This document shows positions 1 to 4,606 of a DNA stretch of 6,523 nt, in pieces; the stretch's first letter is position 1, and every line of letters begins with the position of its first letter. The translations under genes were made by a program, and so were the position numbers. Source of the stretch: Methanothrix sp. (GTDB lineage: Archaea > Halobacteriota > Methanosarcinia > Methanotrichales > Methanotrichaceae); contig JAQTXY010000119.1 of NCBI GenBank assembly GCA_028688535.1, positions 1 to 6,523 on the forward strand, in the 5' to 3' direction. The notes beneath the pieces are model-generated. The model saw nothing but the letters and a program-made list of their open reading frames with translations. It was not told where the DNA came from and searched no databases.

Positions 1-511
1 CCAGGATCTTGTGGCGGATGATGAGCAGATCAGTTTGACCTTGCCTTAGAACCTCGCTGGAGACGGACCCCAGTAGCATGCCTTCTATCAGCCCTTTGCC
101 CTGTGCCCCCATGCAGATGAGTGAGGACTTCTCTTCTGTAGCCGTCTTAATGATGGCTTCACCAACACTGCCTCCCTCTACTACCTTCAGCCCAGATCCG
201 GGCTTCAGCCTCTTCATATCAACCCCATCCGCGCCACTCATCGGTTCTACGATGACCTTTAAAATCGGCCGAACTTGGAGGCCTTTCTCGCCCAGATGGG
301 ATAGGTGATCGGCCTGCTCGGTAAGTCGGGTCTCAGCCTCATCGATAAGAGAGTCATAGCTCCATCCTTTCCTCTCCAGGTTCATGGGATTGCCGCCGTC
401 CACCACATTAAGAAGCACGACCTCTTCTATGTCCGGCATCTCTGCCAGGCACTCTTGCATCTTGTGGGCATAGCTGGAGAAGTCGGTGGGAACCAGAACT
501 TTTTTGAACAT
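1..511 (-). CDS. Universal stress protein (UspA family), C-terminus cut by window edge
   Basis: Cytoplasmic nucleotide-binding protein of the Usp family. 170 codons are visible and no stop is reached before the left edge. The N-terminus MFKKVLVPTDFS has the usual first beta strand followed by the conserved aspartate (D10). Near the end, G135-x2-G138-x9-G148-S149 matches the G-2x-G-9x-G-(S/T) motif of ATP-binding Usp proteins, and LLIIRHK is the typical last strand, so only a few residues should be missing. A segment at about 86-113, rich in Gly, Lys and Asp, lies between the strand VRPILKV and the helix GEAIIKTA; the common 140-residue Usp lacks it. The ATG at 511 follows AGAGG (519-523) at seven bases, which supports this start. 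It lies 54 bases after the second permease stop with its own TATA-like box, so it may be transcribed alone or with the permeases. Family assignment is firm; the specific role is unknown. Confidence 0.93.
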   Translation of the reverse strand, partial: MFKKVLVPTDFSSYAHKMQECLAEMPDIEEVVLLNVVDGGNPMNLERKGWSYDSLIDEAETRLTEQADHLSHLGEKGLQVRPILKVIVEPMSGADGVDMKRLKPGSGLKVVEGGSVGEAIIKTATEEKSSLICMGAQGKGLIEGMLLGSVSSEVLRQGQTDLLIIRHKIL

Positions 512-540
512 AGTATATCCTCTATCCTCACTTCAACTAC

Positions 541-556
541 AAAATATATCAATTTT
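541..556 (-). promoter_or_regulatory. TATA-like box upstream of the universal stress protein
   Basis: On the minus strand the gap between the permease stop (566) and the Usp start (511) reads AATTGATATATTTT. It is the only strongly AT-rich element there and sits 30-45 bases before the ATG, which fits an archaeal promoter giving a very short leader that still contains the AGAGG ribosome binding site. This is placed by motif and spacing only. Confidence 0.45.
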
Positions 557-565
557 CTTGCCCCT

Positions 566-1726
566 TCAAACCGAAGCAATAGCTTCTACTGGGTTCATCC
601 GAGCGGCCTTGTAGGCAGGATAAAGCCCAGCTACCAGATCCACCAGGAGGGCAAAAGCCACAGCATAGGCAAAGATTTCTGGGCTGAGGATGACGCTCAT
701 CCTGGAGACGACATAGACCTCTGAAGGGACTTCCAGTGGAAATGCTTCTATCAGTTTGGCTACAACGTAGGCCATAAGGCACCCCAGAAAGGCTGAAGGC
801 GGACCGAGGATAAGGCTCTCAGCCACGAAGATCTTCACTATTGATTCCCTGTTAGCGCCCATGGCCATCAGGATGCCAATTTCTTGCGTCCTGCGGGATA
901 TAGCCATAATCATGGTATTGGCAACGCCAAACCCAGCGATAACAAAAATAAGCAGGTAGAAGAGGTATATGAAAACCTTCTGTGTATCCAAGAGATTCAG
1001 GAGTTCTCTGCTCCGATCCTGCCAACTTTGTACCCTGTAGTGGGTTTTCTGGTTCAACCCGGTGGCAACGACAGGAGCCGCATAGAGATCGGATAACCTG
1101 ACGCCAATCTCCGAGACCACATCTCCCTCTCCCATCAGCCTCTGAGCAGTCTCCAGGGGAAGGTACATCAGTGACTCATCGGCTCCTGTTCCGGTCTGAA
1201 TATAGCCTGCAGGGATAACCTTTATGGAAACATCCTTGCGTATCAGATAAAACCCGTCTCCTGGTTTCAGCTTCAGATCTTCGGCCAGTTTGATTCCAAC
1301 GATGGCCGAATATCTCTTAAAAGCCAGATCGCTGAAATTGCCCCAGACCAGGTCACCCTGAACGCCCATGAGAGTATCCTCCAGAAGCGGATCAACTCCC
1401 ATGATAGAGACACCTTTCACCTGGTCTCTGTATTTGGCAGCCGCCATGCCCACAAGACGAGGAGAGACTGCCTCCACCTCAGAATAGCTCCAGATCAGAT
1501 CTGAGAGGGTCCTGTAGAGGTGTATGTAGTCCTCGTCTTCCTTTGGCTCTACAATCAGATGGGGATAATTCTCCACTGTGCTGCTGATAATCTCTTCCCT
1601 ATAACCTTCCATCATGCCCATCATAGCTGCTATGACCATCACAGCCAGGGCTACAGAAAGGACGGAGATAAGCATCATCCTGAGGCTGGAGGTAATATGC
1701 CTCCAGGCAATGGTCAGCTCGAACAT
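566..1726 (-). CDS. ABC transporter permease, FtsX/MacB (LolC/E-like) family, second of a pair
   Basis: Membrane subunit of 386 residues. The layout is that of type VII (MacB/LolCDE) permeases: a short cytoplasmic N-terminus MFELTIAWRHI, TM1 at about 17-37, a large extracytoplasmic domain (about 38-250), then a C-terminal FtsX domain with TM2 at 252-276, TM3 at 303-327 and TM4 at 350-371. RRTQEIGILMAMGA (278-291) is the conserved segment after TM2 that couples to the ATPase, and the end AARMNPVEAIASV is the typical PxEA tail. The family moves lipoproteins, peptides or drugs outward or transmits mechanical signals; the substrate cannot be read from the sequence. The ATG lies two bases after the TAG of the upstream permease (TAG-AG-ATG), so translation is probably coupled. 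It aligns with that neighbour through much of its length (HLY...WS...VSP...QGDL...SWQD), indicating tandem duplication. No ATPase gene is adjacent in the window. Confidence 0.92.
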   Translation of the reverse strand: MFELTIAWRHITSSLRMMLISVLSVALAVMVIAAMMGMMEGYREEIISSTVENYPHLIVEPKEDEDYIHLYRTLSDLIWSYSEVEAVSPRLVGMAAAKYRDQVKGVSIMGVDPLLEDTLMGVQGDLVWGNFSDLAFKRYSAIVGIKLAEDLKLKPGDGFYLIRKDVSIKVIPAGYIQTGTGADESLMYLPLETAQRLMGEGDVVSEIGVRLSDLYAAPVVATGLNQKTHYRVQSWQDRSRELLNLLDTQKVFIYLFYLLIFVIAGFGVANTMIMAISRRTQEIGILMAMGANRESIVKIFVAESLILGPPSAFLGCLMAYVVAKLIEAFPLEVPSEVYVVSRMSVILSPEIFAYAVAFALLVDLVAGLYPAYKAARMNPVEAIASV

Positions 1727-1728
1727 CT

Positions 1729-2865
1729 CTAGCCCTTCAAAGACTCTACTGGGTCAAGTTTCGATGCAGTGTGTGCTGGGTAGACCCCTGCAATCAGGCT
1801 AAGAATCATGGCGATCATAGAGAATGTTATCAAATCCTGCAAAGTGAGGATAATTGGCAGATCGACCATACCACCGGTTGGCATCTCGACCTGAAGAGTT
1901 CTCAGCGAAGTGGCCAGCAGAATGCTCAGAATACAGCCCAGCATTGCTCCCAAGAGTCCCAGAAGGCCGCTTTCTAAGAGGAAGATTTTTCGGATTTGAG
2001 AGCGTTCGGCCCCTATGGCTATCAGCATCCCTATCTCCTTGGTCTTTTCTAAAACCAGCATATTCATAATGCTGGCTATTCCAAAGGTAGCGATGACTAA
2101 TATGAGCAGTAGGGTTATGATGTTGGATCTCTTCTCGAAAGCCAAGGTCTTCTCTATCTCAGGGTTGGCATCTTGCCATACCTGTACCTTGTACCTATTC
2201 GAAGAAAGCAACTCTGATACGGCCTTTGCATTGTAGATGTCATTCAGCTTAATTTCGATCTTCGTCACCACATTGCCTTCGTCTAAAAACTCTTGAGCAG
2301 TCACCAGGGATACATAGGATGTCCTCTCATCGACAGAGGCATAGCCTGTATCGAATATTCCCGATACTGTGAGGTCAATGTCCTTGGCATCTGGGAAGCT
2401 TGCCTTCACAGTATCTCCCATCCTCAGGTTGAGCTTATCTGCCAGAGCCCGGCCAAGCAAGATCCTTTTTCCTGCTGTGATGGAGCTAAGGTCTCCTTGC
2501 ACCATATTCTCGCCAAGACTGTTGATCTTATCAGCCTCAGAAGGCAGAATGCCAAGCATTGCGGCATTAACAACTTTTTCTTCATGGGTGAAGGCGGCGG
2601 ATGCAGCTATAACTGGTGAAACACCCACCACTCCCTCCAGGCTCCAGACATTATCCATGACATTTTGGTAGAGGTGGAGGTAGTTCTCCCCGTTTGTGGG
2701 CGTTATTGTAACATGAGGAAGGCTCTTGAATACCACATCAAGCATATATTCAGAGAAACCGTTTTGAATGGCTACGCTCAAGAGAGATATGCCTACAGCC
2801 AGTCCCACTGCAGTCACAGCCAGAGCTGTTTGCCGCTTACGATAAGTTATATGCCGGAGTGCCAC
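1729..2865 (-). CDS. ABC transporter permease, FtsX/MacB (LolC/E-like) family, first of a pair
   Basis: Membrane subunit of 378 residues from the GTG at 2865. It has the same architecture as its downstream paralogue: TM1 at 13-33, an extracytoplasmic domain (about 34-245), then an FtsX domain with TM2 at 248-272, TM3 at 297-320 and TM4 at 343-362. KTKEIGMLIAIGAERSQIRKIF (274-295) is the conserved post-TM2 segment, and the tail ASKLDPVESLKG ends in TAG. The pair probably forms a heterodimer. The start is doubtful: reading upstream in frame gives FELF directly before V-A-L-R-H-I, matching the FELTIAWRHI start of the paralogue, so the real protein probably begins 5-15 residues earlier. Only non-ATG codons are available there (for example CTG at 2895), and the frame closes at TAA 2916-2914. 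An ATG at 2900 behind a GGGGG run is out of frame. A TATA-like box lies just upstream. Family is certain; start and substrate are not. Confidence 0.9.
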   Translation of the reverse strand: MALRHITYRKRQTALAVTAVGLAVGISLLSVAIQNGFSEYMLDVVFKSLPHVTITPTNGENYLHLYQNVMDNVWSLEGVVGVSPVIAASAAFTHEEKVVNAAMLGILPSEADKINSLGENMVQGDLSSITAGKRILLGRALADKLNLRMGDTVKASFPDAKDIDLTVSGIFDTGYASVDERTSYVSLVTAQEFLDEGNVVTKIEIKLNDIYNAKAVSELLSSNRYKVQVWQDANPEIEKTLAFEKRSNIITLLLILVIATFGIASIMNMLVLEKTKEIGMLIAIGAERSQIRKIFLLESGLLGLLGAMLGCILSILLATSLRTLQVEMPTGGMVDLPIILTLQDLITFSMIAMILSLIAGVYPAHTASKLDPVESLKG

Positions 2866-2911
2866 GAAAAGCTCGAACGAGGAGAAGATCGGCAGATCAT
2901 ATCCCCCTGCA

Positions 2912-2922
2912 AATTATATAAA
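2912..2922 (-). promoter_or_regulatory. TATA-like box for the permease pair
   Basis: The minus strand reads CATTTATATAATTTGC here, a good archaeal TATA box (TTTATATAA). The usual spacing of about 26 bases from the box centre puts transcription start near 2890-2894. That lies downstream of the out-of-frame ATG at 2900 and upstream of the GTG at 2865, so the transcript would have a very short leader. The second AT-rich motif farther upstream (TTTTAAATA, 3003-3011) is a weaker alternative. Confidence 0.5.
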
Positions 2923-3123
2923 TGGCGCCAAGAATGGCTGGCAGTTTAAAGGAGTATGAGGTCATAATCAACAAGGACTCCTAAGGTACTTCTGCCTCAA
3001 CAGTATTTAAAATGCTGCTGACCTTGCCTACTGCCACTTCAAAACTTTATCCTTTCTCTTAACCAGAAAGCAGTTCCTGCTCTTGCGAATATATACGCCA
3101 TTGCTGTTGATTTATCATTGAGA

Positions 3124-3143
3124 ATAAAAATGGCCATCTGGCC
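3124..3143 (-). terminator. Possible terminator after the exported-protein genes
   Basis: On the minus strand GGCC-AGAT-GGCC forms a 4-bp GC stem with a 4-base loop, followed at once by ATTTTTATTCT. The T-run is what matters in archaeal termination. It lies about 60 bases past the stop at 3205, before the permease promoter, where a transcript end is expected. The stem is short, so this is tentative. The same bases are also coding if the frame behind the stop is really translated. Confidence 0.4.
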
Positions 3144-3182
3144 TAAAGGACCATGCACCTTCTAAGCCAAAGTTATAGTCCA

Positions 3183-3212
3183 AAGTCACCAAGCTGCAAG
3201 TCACTTAGCTGC
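3183..3212 (-). repeat. Two tandem 15-bp copies spanning the stop codon of the 157-residue exported protein
   Basis: Plus-strand copies AAGTCACCAAGCTGC (3183-3197) and AAGTCACTTAGCTGC (3198-3212) are directly adjacent and differ at two bases. On the minus strand they read TGC-AGC-TAA-GTG-ACT then TGC-AGC-TTG-GTG-ACT. The duplication keeps frame, and one copy has TAA where the other has TTG. This TAA ends the upstream gene. Confidence 0.85.
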
Positions 3213-3678
3213 AGGGCAGCCAGTCCAGCCTCACGGAGCCAAGTGTGCTATTAGACCAAAGCTGGATAAATTTCTCAATCTTGAATATACCAGTCAGATC
3301 CTCAGTGGCCAGGCTGTAGGTGGCATGCCTGCCCATGTAGTAGGGCATCATGTCTTTGGACTGCCAGGCGATATGTGCCTTGCCGATGACATTGGAATTT
3401 AGACTTACCTCTAAAGAGGCATTGCCCCGCATGTAGTCCTTTTCGTTATTGGATGTGTTGTAAGAGCGGCTTATAACTTCGGTCTCCTTGTCGAGGTGCT
3501 CGAAATCCTTGTAGGACTCGGTGACACTCGCCCCAGCATCATAGTTCTTGACACAAATGGTATCCTCAGTACGGACATTGCCCATGGCCTGGTAGAAAGA
3601 AGCAGGCATATCTGCGAAAGCCGGGCTGAATAGGAAGAGGATCGAAATCAAGATGAACATCACTCTGGGAGGCCGCAT
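3205..3678 (-). CDS. Exported protein of unknown function (157 aa)
   Basis: Not recognised as a known family. The N-terminus MRPPRVMFILISILFLFSPAFA|D is a clear Sec signal peptide (basic start, hydrophobic core, AFA cleavage site after residue 22), so the protein is secreted or surface-attached. The mature part has three N-glycosylation sequons (NTS at 74, NAS at 86, NST at 143), many aromatic residues, alternating polar/hydrophobic stretches suggestive of beta structure, and two cysteines (42 and 156). It has no C-terminal membrane anchor. Alternative starts are GTG (residue 6) and ATG (residue 7, position 3660); both keep the hydrophobic core, but the first ATG supplies the two arginines. 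The stop lies inside a 15-bp tandem duplication, and 29 further protein-like codons follow in frame, so the C-terminus may have been shortened. It lies 24 bases downstream of another small exported protein and has a CTTAAATA box of its own. Confidence 0.7.
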   Translation of the reverse strand: MRPPRVMFILISILFLFSPAFADMPASFYQAMGNVRTEDTICVKNYDAGASVTESYKDFEHLDKETEVISRSYNTSNNEKDYMRGNASLEVSLNSNVIGKAHIAWQSKDMMPYYMGRHATYSLATEDLTGIFKIEKFIQLWSNSTLGSVRLDWLPCS

Positions 3679-3702
3679 CGGCTGTCTGGATTGCCAGAGC
3701 TT

Positions 3703-3711
3703 CTATTTAAG
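3703..3711 (-). promoter_or_regulatory. TATA-like box overlapping the end of the preceding gene
   Basis: The last codons of the 100-residue protein read CTT-AAA-TAG, giving CTTAAATA on the minus strand, an exact fit to the archaeal TATA consensus YTTAWATA. It lies about 30 bases before the ATG at 3678, so the 157-residue protein could be made from a leaderless or near-leaderless transcript. This agrees with the lack of a ribosome binding site before that ATG. Confidence 0.4.
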
Positions 3712-4005
3712 ATGTTGGGCGGCCTTTGTGAGATTAGCCGTGATACTGCAATCGCTATAAGGAAAGTAGCTTGAAGCAAAAAGCCGCATCTTTTGGATCG
3801 AACCGGGTGGACCCATTACTAAATTGACGCTGGCATTTTTTCCCAATGCCACAGGAGTTATATTGAGACCGGCTAACATGTCCAAATCCTTTTGTTGGGC
3901 TAGATCAATGAGATTGACCATTTCTGTCGAATTTTCTGATTGATTGTTCTGCTCTTCTGCCAAGACCTGGAAACAGGTGCATAAGATAACTAAAGACATA
4001 GCCAC
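3703..4005 (-). CDS. Small exported protein of unknown function, many N-glycosylation sequons
   Basis: No family recognised. From GTG 4005 it is 100 residues, starting MAMSLVILCTCFQVLA|EEQ, a hydrophobic signal sequence that would be cut after residue 16. The usual basic residues are missing from this start, but the codons just upstream in frame read I-K-K-I-F, so the complete signal peptide would be IKKIFVAMSLVILC with ATA (4020) in the start position. The true start is therefore uncertain (ATA 4020, GTG 4005 or ATG 3999). The mature chain of about 84 residues has five sequons (N21, N25, N48, N57, N91), which is unusually dense, and one cysteine (86). It ends in TAG. It follows the phosphoesterase stop by 48 bases and precedes the other exported protein by 24; both are in the same frame. 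Length, signal and coherent composition support a real gene. Confidence 0.6.
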   Translation of the reverse strand: MAMSLVILCTCFQVLAEEQNNQSENSTEMVNLIDLAQQKDLDMLAGLNITPVALGKNASVNLVMGPPGSIQKMRLFASSYFPYSDCSITANLTKAAQHLK

Positions 4006-4042
4006 AAATATTTTTTTTATGCCATGAGTGTTGATTCTGACT

Positions 4043-4052
4043 TTATCTATAA
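4043..4052 (-). promoter_or_regulatory. TATA-like box for the small exported protein
   Basis: The minus strand reads TTATAGATAA right after the phosphoesterase stop codon. Its centre is about 26 bases before 4021, so transcription would begin almost exactly at the ATA-AAA-AAA codons that would start the full signal peptide. Motif and spacing only. Confidence 0.35.
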
Positions 4053-4053
4053 C

Positions 4054-4569
4054 TTACGGTTCTTTGATCTGAGATATATCATCCTTCATCTTGACCAGAA
4101 GCCATCCTCGTTTGGTGCGGGTGAGAGCATAGCCGCCTTTGAGCTTCTTGCCCTCCAGCCGGAAGGCAGCATGCCCGCTATGCAGGGCCTCCTTCATGGA
4201 GATTTCCAGTCCATCTTTCTGGGTCATATTTTGATAACAACCCCTATCCCATACCTCCACGGTTCCGGCTCCGTACTGGCCTTGCGGGATAGTGCCTTCA
4301 AAGGAGGCATATTCGATGGGATGGTCTTCCGTCTCAATGGCCAGTCGCTTATCCCTGGGATCAAGGGAAGGCCCTTTGGGAACTGCCCAAGACTTGAGAA
4401 CGCCGTCTACCTCCAGACGCAGATCGTAGTGCTGGCTATGTGAGCTATGTTTTTGCACAACGAAAATATTGCCGCCCGGGGCTAAGCTGCCGCCAGAGGG
4501 CTCGGAGGTGAGAGAAAAGTCTCTCTTCTCCCGGTAGGTCTTCAATTTGTCCAACATTGCAGAAGACAA
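4054..4569 (-). CDS. Stand-alone DNA 3'-phosphoesterase (LigD PE-domain protein)
   Basis: Repair nuclease of 171 residues matching the phosphoesterase domain of bacterial DNA ligase D. Members trim 3' ends by removing a 3'-terminal ribonucleoside and the resulting 3'-phosphate, using manganese. FVVQKHSSHSQHYDLRLE (36-53) carries the catalytic H41, H47, D49 and R51; EDHPIEYASFEG (81-92) supplies H83 and Y87; IPQGQYGAGTVEVWD (94-108) is the other family signature; and RGWLLVKMKD near the end is the final conserved strand. These residues are each one position before the corresponding Pseudomonas LigD residues (H42, H48, D50, R52, H84), and the protein is the length of single-domain archaeal forms. 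I chose TTG 4569 because AAGGAG (4578-4583) lies eight bases before it; ATG 4557 would give 167 residues but is 20 bases from that site. No ligase, primase-polymerase or Ku gene is in the window. It is divergent from the copper ATPase. Confidence 0.93.
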   Translation of the reverse strand: MSSAMLDKLKTYREKRDFSLTSEPSGGSLAPGGNIFVVQKHSSHSQHYDLRLEVDGVLKSWAVPKGPSLDPRDKRLAIETEDHPIEYASFEGTIPQGQYGAGTVEVWDRGCYQNMTQKDGLEISMKEALHSGHAAFRLEGKKLKGGYALTRTKRGWLLVKMKDDISQIKEP

Positions 4570-4577
4570 AGGCTTTT

Positions 4578-4583
4578 CTCCTT
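4578..4583 (-). promoter_or_regulatory. Ribosome binding site that decides the phosphoesterase start
   Basis: AAGGAG on the minus strand, eight bases before TTG 4569. It is the best Shine-Dalgarno match in the window and favours the TTG start over the ATG at 4557. Confidence 0.65.
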
Positions 4584-4600
4584 ATAATTAATAATTACTA
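4581..4600. promoter_or_regulatory. Divergent promoter region with a perfect 13-base palindrome
   Basis: The 37 bases between the phosphoesterase and copper ATPase starts contain an almost pure A/T segment. TAATTA-A-TAATTA (4585-4597) is a perfect odd palindrome. In the plus direction the TTATAAT at 4582-4588 is a TATA-like box about 25 bases before GTG 4607, fitting a leaderless ATPase transcript. In the minus direction a TATA box in the same segment would put transcription start near the phosphoesterase start codon. The palindrome could be an operator for a regulator acting on both genes, or simply AT-rich promoter DNA. Confidence 0.45.
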
Positions 4601-4606
4601 TTGAGA

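Larger units (their letters stand above)
2866..3204. other. Gene-free stretch of about 340 bases
   Basis: No convincing gene on either strand. In minus-strand order it holds: 29 in-frame codons following the stop of the exported protein (3204-3118, then TGA at 3117-3115); a GGCC-AGAT-GGCC hairpin with a T-run (3124-3143); unassigned sequence from about 3110 to 3012; a TATA-like motif TTTTAAATA (3011-3003); unassigned sequence to 2923; then the TATA-like box and possible N-terminal extension of the permease (2922-2866). Plus-strand frames here are short and have no recognisable motifs. Confidence 0.6.

Noticed and set aside
305..724. Plus-strand open frame of 139 codons across the stress protein and permease end.
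   Set aside because: It is antisense to two well-supported genes, crosses their boundary, and its translation has no recognisable motif.
2941..3000. GGAG followed by ATG on the plus strand near 2951-2958, resembling the start of a small gene.
   Set aside because: The frame is ATG-AGG-TCA-TAA and closes after three codons.
3205..3207. Stop-codon recoding at the TAA that precedes the 29-codon open extension.
   Set aside because: TAA is not a pyrrolysine (TAG) or selenocysteine (TGA) codon. Mutation or duplication is a simpler explanation.
3679..3705. In-frame TAG between the two exported proteins, which could suggest pyrrolysine readthrough joining them into one protein.
   Set aside because: The downstream frame begins with its own complete signal peptide and has a TATA-like box, so they are separate genes. 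The sequence between them (KLWQSRQP) shows no special character, and no pyrrolysine genes are visible.
4024..4443. Plus-strand open frame of 139 codons opposite the phosphoesterase.
   Set aside because: It overlaps the catalytic core of a gene with all family residues intact; an antisense shadow.
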